Positions 10,682 to 21,150 of a stretch of DNA of 64,000 nt are shown piece after piece (within the stretch, counting starts at the first letter, position 1; each line of letters opens with the position of its first letter). The stretch comes from Lucinisca nassula. Taxonomy: Eukaryota; Mollusca; Bivalvia; Lucinida; Lucinidae. Position numbers and translations under genes: made by a program. Under the pieces are notes generated by a model. That model was not told the DNA's origin. It saw nothing but the letters and a program-made list of their open reading frames with translations, and made no database searches. The DNA lies in assembly GCA_963580285.1 (NCBI GenBank), contig OY757011.1, positions 100,532,316 through 100,596,315 of the forward strand, in the 5' to 3' direction.

Positions 10682-11270
10682 TTAAGGGGAATGAGAACAC
10701 CTTCAGGGGAGCCAACTCCTGCAAAAGTATTTTTGTCTCCCATGTCAATAGGGGCCAACTCTTAAAGGAAAGAATTTGCTCCTGGGGAGCAAATTCTTGC
10801 CTTTAAGAGTAGACCCCTTTTTCAATGGGACAGGAACCGGCCCCGATAGCTCAGTTGGTAGAGTGTCCGCTCCGGGGAACGGGAGGTCTCGGGTTCGATC
10901 CCGGGCCGCGACATACCAAAGTCGTTAAAAATGGTACTAGCAGCTCCTCGCTTGGCACTCAGATTTACGGGGTAGAGCTAGGACTGGTCGATCCAGTGTC
11001 AGGATAATGTGACTGGGTGTGGTATCATGTAATGTGTCTGGGACATGATACTTCAGTGAGGCAGCACTATAAACGTGAGCATTGAGCTCCCTGTCGCAAC
11101 CAGACACCGTCGTGATATGACTGAAAAATTGTTGAAAGCGACGTTAAACCCGAATTCACACACACGCACAATGGGACAGGGCTTACAGAAAAGCGAACAG
11201 GAAGTCCCGAACGTTGTCACCCTTTGAAAAAATGGCGGAAAAATCTGTCAGGTGTTCCCATTTCCCTTAA
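10682..11270. mobile_element. MITE-W copy 1, interrupted by SINE-C
   Basis: Ends TTAAGGGGAATGAGAACACC and GGTGTTCCCATTTCCCTTAA are inverted. An inner hairpin surrounds AAAGAATTTGCTCC/GGAGCAAATTCTT. TTAA at both outer edges suits a TTAA-targeting superfamily such as piggyBac or Kolobok (inference). Confidence 0.7.
10835..11168 (+). mobile_element. SINE-C copy, full length with 12-bp TSD
   Basis: CAATGGGACAGG is duplicated at 10823-10834 and 11169-11180. The head has A box TAGCTCAGTTGG and B box GGTTCGATCCC and could still direct Pol III initiation. The 3' end is GCGACGTTAAACCCGAATTC followed by CACACACACGCA. Confidence 0.9.
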
Positions 11271-11479
11271 AGAGAAGAACTAAGTGATGTAAGTAACTTC
11301 ATAATTATTCCTTGCAGGGACGTAACGTTGAATCGACGTTTAGTGCCTGTTGGGATTGTAACTGGGATGGGGGTGTGCCAAGGTCGCAAGTTGCGTTTTT
11401 CGGCGACGCGTTAGCTTATTTGCGGCATTTAAACAGTAAATGTACTTTATCAAATGAAATTTTATACAGATTTTTATTA

Positions 11480-11733
11480 TTAAGGGGAATTGGAACACCT
11501 GGCAGATTTTTCCACCATTTTTTCAAAGGGAGACAGCTTTCGGGACTTCCTGTTCGCTTTTGTATAGGCTTAGTGCCGCTGAAAAAGGGTCTACATTTAA
11601 AGGAAAGAATTTGCTGCTGAGGAATTTGCTCCACAGGAGCAAATTCATTCCTTTAAGAGTTGACCCCTATTGACATGAGAGATATAAATACTTCAGGATA
11701 TACCTCCCCTGAAGGTGTTCCTATTCCCCTTAA
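11480..11733. mobile_element. MITE-W copy 2, opposite orientation
   Basis: Uninterrupted 254-bp copy with TTAAGGGGAATTGGAACACC and its near-perfect inverted partner. Body blocks (GGGACTTCCTGTTCGCTTTT, AAAGGAAAGAATTTGCT) match copy 1 in reverse. The two copies form an inverted pair 210 bp apart. Confidence 0.8.
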
Positions 11734-11922
11734 CGACACTATATACACAAGAAGCAGCATAAAACCCAATATCAGCATTGTACATGTAAACTTAGCAGTG
11801 TTTAACCCGTATATGACAATGGAATCTTCCATCTAGTAAATTTGGAGTGGTCCATTTCCAATTACAGGGGTGTCAGGTTTGTTTTATTTGTGGCAAATGT
11901 TACAAAAATGAATGGTCTTTAA

Positions 11923-11990
11923 GCAAACAGTGTCGACCCAGATCAGACGCCGCGTTCTGCGGCGTCTGATCTGGGTTTACGCTGTTTGCC
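11923..11990. repeat. Hairpin S (best copy)
   Basis: GCAAACAGTGTCGACCCAGA pairs with TCTGGGTTTACGCTGTTTGC, and CAGACGCCGCG with CGGCGTCTG around a short loop. Arms are about 31 nt. Confidence 0.85.
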
Positions 11991-12025
11991 AATGTCCCAA
12001 AAAGAGCCGCTAGGCATATATATGG

Positions 12026-12236
12026 GTTAGAGTAAAGGGTAAGAGCGCTGACTTATCATTAGGCCTCTCACCGCGCCTCGCTCGGCTCACATCGGAGACG
12101 CCAAGTTCTGCAACGGGTTTTCTCCGGGTACTACGGTTTTCACCCATCCTTGATTAACGATCTGCTCGAATGAGTGAAATAAATGAGTGAAATAATCTTG
12201 AAAGGGACGTAAATCCCAAACAAAAAAATAACAAGA
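12026..12236 (+). mobile_element. SINE-B, degenerate
   Basis: GGTAAGAGCGCTGACTTATC begins inside the tRNA-like head. The body ACGCCAAGTTCTGCAACGG and end GAAAGGGACGTAAATCCC are intact. Confidence 0.65.
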
Positions 12237-12689
12237 TAAAGAATACTCTATTCGAATTTAACAGAGCCATTTCTTTGGAGATTGTATACCACATATAATA
12301 ACTGCGTAACTGCATGGATCTAAGACGTAATCATGTAGCAGTCGTGTTGGGGGGGGGGGGGGGGGGGGGGCGTGGTACTCTGAATTTTACATGCATCATA
12401 GTTTGGGACCCAGCATCTAGTGTTCGGCCCAAAAAAAAAAGATGCCAAGCCTGACAGCGTATCCCGCAAAAATATCCAGTACACCATCAATACCCGAAAA
12501 ATATCTACAAATTTTAACATATCCCAAAAATTATTCACAAGTTATAATGGTTTACTTTCTGTTTACAAATCAAAGCACTGAGAGTACTGGTGGGTCGATT
12601 GTCCCTGAGTGTATGTCGGAGAAATAGTCCTGGACTGTGATATTAACGTTCATTTAACCATAAAACTTGTTGTTGTTGTTTAGAAAATA

Positions 12690-12750
12690 GTGACGATCTT
12701 GATCAGACGCCGCGTTCTGTGGCGTCTGGATTGGGTCTACACTGTTTGCC
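12690..12750. repeat. Hairpin S, degenerate copy
   Basis: GATCAGACGCCGCGTTCTG..GTCTACACTGTTTGCC; the left arm is incomplete. A (G)n run at 12350-12371 and a repeat AAAGCACTGAGAGTACTGG at 12572 precede it. Confidence 0.6.
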
Positions 12751-13350
12751 AAGCCCAACAAATGATTCCAAGATAACCCTCTTACGCAACACTCTGACCT
12801 CACTGCGGGTACTTTGTCATAAAAAGTTATTCCGACAAATCAGTGATAGTCACGTGGACTTAGGCACTGAAGAGCTTTTCTGCTTAGTAACTTTGGGTAT
12901 TTTGACAAACAATCGACGTCCCCGCCAAAAAAAAAAAATAGCCGTGTTATTTGTTCTACTATGAGGTCAGGGTGTTGCGTACATGTAAGAGAGTTAATTG
13001 GAATCATGAGTTTGGTTTGGCAAACAGTGTACAGTGTAGACCCAGGTCCATTTTCCCTGACGGGTCACACATGAAAAAGAGGGGTTTACAAGGGTTTATA
13101 TTCTCTTCCTTTTTTGCCGGTGTGGGAACACGTTAGAACGCCCTAGTACGAGTACTAACAATCTATTTTTGGAGCAGAATATACCCATATACTCCAATCT
13201 AATAAGTTAAGAGTGGTCCATTGCACGACCCGCAGAAAAAGCGACCGACCGAAGTCGGTTGATTTCTAAGAATGCCCTAAAATCACCGTGTCATTCTGTC
13301 ATTCTGTCCGTAACCCGTTTGTGAAAATTGGTGATAGTGACTTAACCGCT

Positions 13351-14197
13351 TGGAATATTTAAACAATTTTTAGCATACTGATAGATATCAATGAGATCTA
13401 ACCAATGAACTTGCGAAATATTACATTCCATTTAGTATAGCCTCGCCGAGGCGACAAATGTGAAAATTTTCGAACTGCTTCTCGTCGGAAACCGTTGGGC
13501 CGATTGAAGTCAAATTTCATATGGAGCCTCTATGGGATGGGGGAAACCAAAATTTGCTCATGGGGTCCAGGTCACATGACCAAAATGGCCGCCAAGCCAT
13601 ATATGGTAAAAACCCTTCAAAAATAGTCTTCTCAAGAACCACTGGGCAGATTTCCACGAAACTTAATAAATAGCATCTGGGACGTAGGCCTATCATAAAT
13701 TGCTAAAATGGTGACCCTGGGTTGACCTTGACCTTCTTTGTGCCTAGGTCAAACTTTGACACATATGCTTTTGTTGGAATATTTAAACAATTTTTGGCAT
13801 ACTGATAGATATCAATGAGATCTAACCAATGAACTTGCGAAATATTACATTCCATTTAGTATAGTCTCGCCGAGGCGAAAAATGTGAAAATTTTCGAACT
13901 GCTTCAACTCGGAAACCGTTGGGCCGATGGAAGTCAAATTTCATATGGAGCCTCTATGGGATGGGGGAAACCAAAATTTGCTCATGGGGTCCAGGTCACA
14001 TGACCAAAATGGCCGCCAAGCCATATATGGTAAAACCCTTCAAAAATAGTCTTCTCCAGAACCACTGCGCAAATTTCCACGAAACTTGATAAATAGCATC
14101 TGGGACGTAGGCCCATCATAAATTGCTAAAATGGTGACCCTGGGTTGACCTTGACCTTCTTTGTGCCTAAGTCAAACTTTGACGGCACATATGCTTT
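13351..14197. repeat. 424-bp tandem duplication
   Basis: Unit 1 (13351-13774) and unit 2 (13775-about 14197) are nearly identical, from TGGAATATTTAAACAATTTT to GTCAAACTTTGACACATATG. They include TCCAGGTCACATGACCAAAA. The few differences are single bases and short indels, so it is recent relative to its neighbours. No coding frame spans it. Confidence 0.9.
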
Positions 14198-14434
14198 TGT
14201 TTTGGAAAAGTGAGAATGCATTTTATCCTGCAAACGATTCAGAATACAGTACTAAAGTATAAGATATATTTTTGCTCCTTACGATAAGGTGCATTTATTG
14301 GGGGAACCGTTTCAGGTCCAGGTCACATGACCAAAATGGACGCCATACCCATATATGGTAACACTCATTTCCAATTATAATGGTGTCAGATTTGTTTTAA
14401 CAGTGATAAGCTTTGCAAAAATGTATATCTTTTC

Positions 14435-14575
14435 AGCAGGGCTTGAGATGTCATTTCACCTCAGTGGCGAGTAAAAGTCCCAAAAAATTGGAAGCAACGT
14501 CTCCAAAATTACCTAAATAGTGTTGACGGGGACGTTATTCCCCAAATAAAAACAAACAAATCAACTCGGTCATCA
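14435..14575 (+). mobile_element. SINE-A, 5'-truncated 3' half
   Basis: Starts at CAGGGCTTGAGATGTCATTT and runs to GACGGGGACGTTATTCCCC; the head is missing. Confidence 0.6.
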
Positions 14576-14686
14576 GACTGTCTACCAAAAACATCCAAGG
14601 TGGGTAAACAGTCTATGTCTGAGTGTGGGCTGGAATGGCCCTGAATGGGAACTTTTTTTGTTTAACCCTTCTATTCCGGTTCTTTA

Positions 14687-14739
14687 AGCAAACAGTGTAG
14701 CATACAGCGGCGTCTGATCAGTGTCTACACTGTTTTCCA
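14687..14739. repeat. Hairpin S copy
   Basis: GCAAACAGTGTAGCATACAG..GTGTCTACACTGTTTTCC, with a shortened left arm. Confidence 0.65.
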
Positions 14740-14802
14740 AACCCAACACATGAGTCAAGTCCCTTTGCCCATATATGTCTAGCGTCATTTTTGGGGACGT
14801 TG

Positions 14803-14862
14803 GCAAACAGTGAAGACCCAGATCACAGAACGCGGCGTCTGATCTGGTCTACACTGTTTGCT
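14803..14862. repeat. Hairpin S copy
   Basis: GCAAACAGTGAAGACCCAGA..TCTGGTCTACACTGTTTGC with AACGCGGCGTCTG in the loop-proximal right arm. Confidence 0.75.
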
Positions 14863-15012
14863 CAGATTAAACATTTTTGCACAACTTACATTAAACAAAA
14901 TAAAACCTGACAGCTCTATAATTGAAAGTGGACCACTCCAAACGTATGTGGAAGATTCCATTGTCATATATGGTTAACCCTTATCTCGCTGTTCACGACA
15001 AACCCTATCTTT

Positions 15013-15067
15013 GCAAACAGTGTAGATCCAGATCAGATGGCTTCTGATCAGAATCTACACTGTTTGG
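15013..15067. repeat. Hairpin S copy
   Basis: GCAAACAGTGTAGATCCAGA pairs with the complement in TCAGAATCTACACTGTTTGG. The loop is short and lacks the GCGGCGTC block. Confidence 0.75.
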
Positions 15068-15236
15068 CATTCAGTTTATGAATTTGTAGCAATAAATTAC
15101 ATCAAGTAATTTGATTGGTTGATAGACAGAAAAGGGTGTGGCTTAAATGAATATTCAGCAAGATAAGGGATAATAATAGTGCAGCGATGAATAACCGTTA
15201 CCTGGGCTTCGTACAAATCATTGATAATCTCGTAGA

Positions 15237-15399
15237 AGAGGCCTCCGTGGTGTAGTGGTTACGCTACTCGCCTTGTAAACCTGGGGTCGCAGGATCGATT
15301 CCGGGTTTCTCCAGACTTTCGGATGAGTCTATAAACCGAGGTCCCGTCTCCGTATGACCTTAACTGTCGGTGGGACGTAAAACTCAAACACTCACTCAC
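15237..15399 (+). mobile_element. SINE-D copy with 16-bp TSD
   Basis: TTGATAATCTCGTAGA is duplicated at 15221-15236 and 15400-15415. Head: GCCTCCGTGGTGTAGTGG with B box AGGATCGATTCC. 3' end: GGTGGGACGTAAAACTCAAA then (CACT)n. Confidence 0.9.
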
Positions 15400-15461
15400 T
15401 TGATAATCTCGTAGACATCAGAAACGTACACCTACTTCACTAAGCAACTTTGGGTCGATTG

Positions 15462-15765
15462 TTTGTTTGTTTGATTTGAGGTTTAACGTCCCCATCAACA
15501 CTATATAGGTCATTTTGGAGACGTTGCTTCCAATTTTGAGGGACTTTAATCCGACATTGAGATAAAATGACATCTCAAGCCCTGTCGCCCAATGGAACAA
15601 AAAAGGGTTTATAAGCATGGACGGTCCGACTCGCACCGCTTTGCCTGGGCAGGCTTAGATCATCTAGGCGGTTTACCAGTACTCGTGTGCAGTCGGATTC
15701 AGCTCTGCGTGGAAGCATCATGCAGCCCATCTATTTCTTCAGGCCCCGATGGGCGGGGTCTGGTA
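15462..15765 (-). mobile_element. SINE-A copy with 10-bp TSD
   Basis: GGGTCGATTG at 15452-15461 and 15766-15775 brackets a full-length copy. Confidence 0.8.
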
Positions 15766-15949
15766 GGGTCGATTGACAACTGACCCAAAAACTCTTGCAA
15801 AAGCCGCAAATAAAATATCAGAATAGAACACAGGAATCTAATTATTAGCGATGGGTATCAGTATATTGTACAGATCTTAAGTGGGTCGAGTCGTGGCTGT
15901 GAACAGTACACTGAGACACACTTCTGGCGAGCCTTCGCAAACACTTTAA

Positions 15950-16147
15950 CGAACATTGAGACCACCTAAAACAAAGACTAATTTTGCTTAAAAAACCTTA
16001 TTTAGTAAGTTGCAGTTATTGTTTCTTCGTGTTTTCTGCATATAATATCCTCTGGTCAGGGATCACCTTTGGAACTGTTCAAAAGTGGTCTTAAAGACCA
16101 CTTTTGAACAGTCCCAAAGGTGGTCTTAATATAGGAATTTTACTGTA
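15950..16147. mobile_element. MITE-U copy 1
   Basis: The right terminus is TAATATAGGAATTTTACTGT A. The centre is the hairpin TTCAAAAGTGGTCTTAAAGA/CCACTTTTGAA. The left end is degraded at GAGACCACCTAAAAC. Copies 2 and 3 are at 25436 and 31165. Confidence 0.65.
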
Positions 16148-16247
16148 CTTACATAACACAATAGTGTTGTATTCCACATTCACGTACAGAAATGCATTTG
16201 ACCTTGATATGAGATGTAGTACTCTGTTCGCCGATAAGAAAGATAAA

Positions 16248-16514
16248 TTGTTTTGTTTGAATTGAGGTTTAACGTCCCAGTCAACACTATGTAGGTCATT
16301 TTGGAGACGTTGCTTCCAAAGGTGTGGGACTTTTACCCGACATCGAGATGAAATGGCATCTTAAGCCCTAATGCGCATAGAAACCGCTAGGGTTTAAGCA
16401 GCTGTCCGACTCGCAACATATTTCCTAGGCAGGCTTAGTCAGTTGGTTTTAGCCCTGCGTGGAAGCACCATGCAACCCAGTGCATTTCTCCAAGCCCATA
16501 TGGGCGGGGGCGAA
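16248..16514 (-). mobile_element. SINE-A copy with 14-bp TSD
   Basis: ATAAGAAAGATAAA is duplicated at 16234-16247 and 16515-16528. The body lacks about 35 nt around the TACTGGTAAACCG block. Confidence 0.85.
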
Positions 16515-16997
16515 ATAAGAAAGATAAAGTGCATACGGAAGGTAGATGTGAAGAGAAATAAAAACAAGATTCTCTCAGTACGCCCCTATGCTCCCATACC
16601 AGTTTGATAGTCCATAAAATCGCAGATACGCTCTCTTTGTTTAGCAAAAAATTGGAATAGACCAACCAAGTTATGGATATTTTAAAGGTTTGTCGAGTCA
16701 CCTTAAGCAAAAAGCCCCAGGTGTGGGAGTAGGTCACATGTACCGAGGGAAAGGATGAAGCGGCACCCGATAATTTGCGCCAGTCGAGGGGGTTGAATGG
16801 GGTGGGGTCGCAAATCAGCACGTCCTCCCACGTCCCCGAACGAACAACAATGTGCCAAGCCAAACGCCGAAGCTTTGTTGGTATGTTAAATCTATGTTCA
16901 GTTTTAATTGTGTATGAACATGCTTGTATGTTTTGGAGGGGTACGTTTTCTCCTTGGTATACCCCTAACTTTCTGAAGCCTATTCTAGATTCATTTT

Positions 16998-17157
16998 TGA
17001 AGCCTCCGTGGTGTAGTGATTATGCTACTCGCCTTATAAACAGGAATCGTAGGATCGATCCCGGACTTCTCCAGAATTACGTATGAGTCTTTAAACCGAG
17101 GTCCTGTCTCCGTATGACCCTAGATGTTGGTGAGGCGTAAATTTCGGGCTCTCGTTC
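16998..17157 (+). mobile_element. SINE-D copy
   Basis: AGCCTCCGTGGTGTAGTG head and GGATCGATCCCGG B box. The flanks TTCTAGATTCATTTT and TTCTGGATTTATTTA look like a diverged TSD. Confidence 0.75.
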
Positions 17158-17426
17158 ATTCTGGATTTATTTAGGCTTTTTATAGAATCCATCTATAGAA
17201 CATATTATAAACGTCGGGTCACTTGATCGATCCATAGCTTTTGACTACCGATTGTTAGAAAACCGTGGTCCCGTCTCTATATGCCATTAGGTGTTGAGGA
17301 AACGTAAAATTTAAAACTGGTTTAACGTCAGCGAACTCTTAGACAAGAGCCTGTCGGGTTTTCCGTGATGACGAACAGTGATGAACTGGTATTGCAAGCA
17401 TGTTCATGTTAGTGTAGGAAGAATAA

Positions 17427-17774
17427 CAGTCGAACTTCAGTGGCTCGAACACCTTTGGGACCATGAAAATGTGTTCGAGACAGGGGTAGTTCGAGCCACT
17501 GCGGGTTGCTGCCAGAAGGAATAACGGGGTTAATTTTGGGACTTATTTTCGGTGTTCTATGATAAAAATGTATGATGTGTGTACTCATTAGAATCGCCTC
17601 ATCGAGGCGATTCTAATGAGTGCACACAGCATACATTTGCATGATAAAAGTCGAAAATCTCCTGAATTTTCCCGCACTACTTGTTAGGTAGAGGAACTCT
17701 ACAGGGGCTAAAAACGGGTTCGACTCAGCCATGGTAAACGAGTCATCGGTGTTCGAGCCATCGAAGTTCTACTG
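17427..17774. mobile_element. MITE-R copy 1, pogo-like termini
   Basis: The ends CAGTCGAACTTCAGTGGCTC and its inverted partner ending TCGAAGTTCTACTG pair over about 23 bp, with TA next to the right end. The centre carries the hairpin GTACTCATTAGAATCGCCTC / GAGGCGATTCTAATGAGT, a variant of the MITE-P core. Termini of this kind plus TA targets suggest a pogo/Tigger-type mobiliser (inference). Confidence 0.8.
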
Positions 17775-17883
17775 TATGTTCAGGAAGAGTTACGAGTTCA
17801 CTTTCTGTAACGATGCCGTTTCTGCTTGTATCTATATGCACATGTCAATAACGTGATTTTAATTTGCAAGTACTGCATTACAT

Positions 17884-18147
17884 TATGAAAACACGCCTAT
17901 ACTTAATATTATAACCTTTATCGCCGATAAAATGAAAAATTGTGATACTTTTCTTATTTCTGCTCAAAATATAGATTGAGGGTACTCGTTAGAACCGCCT
18001 CATCGAGGCGGTTCTAACGCCTACCCACAATCTATACTTTAGAGCAGAAATAAAAGAAATAAGGTTCACCCCTGTAAAACCCAGTTTTACTATATAAAAG
18101 CGGGGTTCAAGGGGGTCAAAATTATATAGGCGTGTTTTCGTGATTAT
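17884..18147. mobile_element. MITE-P1 copy
   Basis: Ends ATGAAAACACGCCTATA and TATAGGCGTGTTTTCGTGAT. Core hairpin GTACTCGTTAGAACCGCCTC/GAGGCGGTTCTAACG at 17980-18022, flanked by ATAGATT and TTTCTGCTC/GAGCAGAAA arms. Confidence 0.85.
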
Positions 18148-18817
18148 GTATAGGCAAATATGTAGGATAAGTTTTGATATTGGGTCGTCACATGTTGTAA
18201 CGGCCTGAGCGGCGTATATGACGTCAGCAACGTCATAAAAGTCGCAACGACGCTTCATACGTTACGTCTACCGCATACGAAAATGATTATAGTTTAGTAT
18301 TGGACGGCATCACTGTTCCAGTTCTAAGTTTCTAGCTGTTGTTAATGAATTGAATTTTTGAATAGCTATATCTGTGAGCCGTGTCGCGGAGAAGGATATG
18401 AAACTGAGTTTTTGTTATTTTTTTTCCTGTAATTTGCGAGTGACCAGGTAGCGTAAATGCGCGGTCTGTTCAATTGCCTCTTACCTGTGCTGATGCACTG
18501 AGCATGTATTTGATGAGTATTATGCTCAGTTATAATGCGCATTAAGTGATAACTGTAGTGCTCAGTAAGGGAGCATAAAATTTTGAGTATTCTTGTTTCA
18601 AGCACTGGGTGCTGATATTTTGTTGCACAGTCAAGCTGAGGTCTGCTGCGCCGTTATTGTCGCATGCACTGATCAACCTGTTTGTCTGGTCGGCGCATGC
18701 GCAATAACGGTATATGCATGAACATATTCTGACTTCTCCGAGGCAGGGGTCATGATGTAGCGTATACGTTTCGTGAACAGTATTTTAGTTGATTATCGTT
18801 GTTTCCAGGAATTCTCT

Positions 18818-18988
18818 TAGAAGCCTCCGTGGTGCAGTGGTTACGTTACTCGCCTTGTAAACCAGGGATCGCAGGATCGATCCCGGGCTTCTCCAGACTT
18901 TCGGATGAGTCTTTAAACCGAGGTCCCGTCTCCGTTTGACCTTAGCTGTTGGTGGGACGTAAAACTAAATCTCACTCACTCACTCACT
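18818..18988 (+). mobile_element. SINE-D copy with 13-bp TSD
   Basis: CCAGGAATTCTCT at 18805-18817 and 18989-19001. The (TCAC)n tail is six units long. It lies in otherwise unassigned sequence (18150-19380). Confidence 0.9.
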
Positions 18989-19382
18989 CCAGGAATTCTC
19001 TGCTGGAAGGTGGAGCGATCTACTGCTCCCTGGTCTACAAGAGCAGGTATTTAACGAACGACGGGCAATAGGTCTAGAGCCTTGCAGATGCGGGCAAACC
19101 TAGATTACGTCCAGACCACAATTCCTGGGAAAATTGTATTTACTGGACTGAGATGTAGTTCTAAAGAATCCAGCGATTGAAATCGTGTTATGATTTTTGA
19201 TAAAAAGACAAAAAAGTGTTGATACGTATTATGTTCCTCAATTTGAATTTACATTGATAATAAAGGTGCACCTGAGCGCTGACTTAGTTCACCTCAACTG
19301 GACTTATATTAAGCCGGCATGATTTTTCCGTTTACTTCGCGTACTTTGTGTTATTTGGAATCCTCTTTCAGGGCCCATAACT

Positions 19383-20113
19383 CTAGACAAGAAGATTTAC
19401 GATAAGGCCGACTTATCGATAGCACCGAGCACTTTTTATCACCCGACCGAATAGGTTCGGGGGATATAGCGATTAGCCTGGCGCCCGACCGTAGACGCAA
19501 CCTTGTGATTCTTGTGATGGCCATTACTCCAATACCCTTTGAGATTCATTGATGGTACTTGGCACACTTGTTAATACGGCTGAGACGGCGTATCATGCGC
19601 AAGAACCAAAACTCTGTGCGCCATAGTGTTTTAGTTATCATCTGCCCTTCCAATAGAATGGAGTAACTACCTTGTCATGGCCATAACTCCAATACTTTTA
19701 AGGCATATTGATGGTACCCGGCACAACCGTTCACAAAGCGTGGCATGCGCAGGAACCACACCTCTGGTTGCTATGCTTTTTTAGTTATTTCCCCTTTCAA
19801 TAAAAACGAGTGACTGCCTTGTGATGGTCATAGTTCCAAAAGCCTTTGAGATATATTGTTGGTACCTCTCACAGTTGTTCACAAGGCTGAGACGGCGTGT
19901 CATGCAGAAGAACCACAACTCTGGGTCCCATGGTTTATTTTAGCCATCTCCCCTTCAAATATAATAGAATCACTACCTTGTGATGTATTACACCATTCTA
20001 CTACTCCATTATGTCAGGCTGATCGCTATATGCCCCGAACCTATTCGGTCGGGTGATAAAAAAGTGTTCGGTACCATCGATAGGTCGGCCTTATCGTAAA
20101 TCTTCTTGTCTAG
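19383..20113. mobile_element. Foldback element, 105-bp TIRs with internal tandem repeats
   Basis: The left terminus CTAGACAAGAAGATTTACGA and the right terminus are inverted over about 105 bp, including CACCCGACCGAATAGGTTCG. Between them a roughly 150-165-bp unit (CTTGTGATGGCCATTACTCC..GGCTGAGACGGCGT) is repeated three times and begins a fourth. No protein-coding frame was seen. Confidence 0.8.
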
Positions 20114-20151
20114 GCTTCTTGTGGACTCATTAGGGTATTTTCCGCCCCCGC

Positions 20152-20449
20152 CCATAGGGGCTTTAAGAAATATATGGGCTGCACGATGCTTCCACGCAGA
20201 GCTGAATCCGGCCCGCACACTAGTACTGGTAAACCGCTTAGAGGATCTAAGCCTGTCCAGGAACCGCGGTGCGAGACGGACCGTCCATGCTTATAAACCC
20301 TATTGGTTTCATTGGGCGACAGGGCTTGAGATGTTATTTCACCTCAATGTCGGGTAAAAGTCCCACAAAATTGGAAGCAACGTCTCCAAAATGACCTTAA
20401 CAGTGTTGACGGGGACGTTAAACTTCAAATCAAACAAACAAACAAACAC
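20152..20449 (+). mobile_element. SINE-A copy, TSD with one mismatch
   Basis: TAGGGTATTTT (20141-20151) against TAGTGTATTTT (20450-20460). Full length, from CCGCCCCCGCCCATAGGGGC to (CAAA)n. Confidence 0.8.
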
Positions 20450-20855
20450 TAGTGTATTTTAATTCTGGTGCACTTCCTATTTGTGAACAATCTTCTGAAG
20501 GCCATATTGGCTTTTGCCGGTCGGGGGATTTGCCATCTCTTCTGATGGCTATTTTTTTTTCATAATTTATAGGTACAGTTCCGACAGCTTTTGAAGTAAT
20601 TTAGAGTATAGAGTTAAGAGTATATGTCTGTCAGATCATTACTAAACTGGTGTATATTATCTCGCGTAATCTTGTTTGACTTGTATTACACGTTACAGGT
20701 CACGCGTTCATGGACAAGTTTTCTCCTATATCTAATGCAAAAGTTGAATATTATTGTCTGGTGCAAGCTGCATGCACTTTCATTAAAAGGAATTTCAGTA
20801 TTTTATCGTAAGTTTATTTTCATACTGACAGAGGTTAGTTTCGATTCATCGGGTT

Positions 20856-21150
20856 TACAAGTCCGTTAAATGAAGACCTCCCCCCCCCCCCCCCCCCCCC
20901 CCCCACTCAACTAAACTCCACTTTATAAATAGAAAAGTGGGGCTTACGGGGGTATACATTATTTTATTTCTGCTCAAAGACAAAGGTTGTGGGTACTCGT
21001 TAGAACCGCCTCAATGAAGCAGTTCTAACGAGCACACACAACCTATGTTTGCAGTACAATTATGAAAAATATAACGGATTTTCATAATAAAAGTAGCCAT
21101 TTTGGAGATGCGAAAAAAAAGCACTATGTCGCATGGTGTGTTATTGTCAT
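20856..21150. mobile_element. MITE-P2 copy
   Basis: Starts ACAAGTCCGTTAAATGAAGA followed by a poly-C run (20880-20904). Core GTACTCGTTAGAACCGCCTC at 20995; the right arm is mutated (GAAGCAGTTCTAACGAG). The right end is degraded. Confidence 0.7.

Noticed and set aside
10837..10912. Functional tRNA gene
   Set aside because: A and B boxes are present, but the segment is the head of a SINE with TSDs and a recurring body. The same applies to the SINE-B, D and E heads.
16435..16863. 142-codon minus ORF
   Set aside because: Half of it is SINE-A sequence; no domain or splice context.
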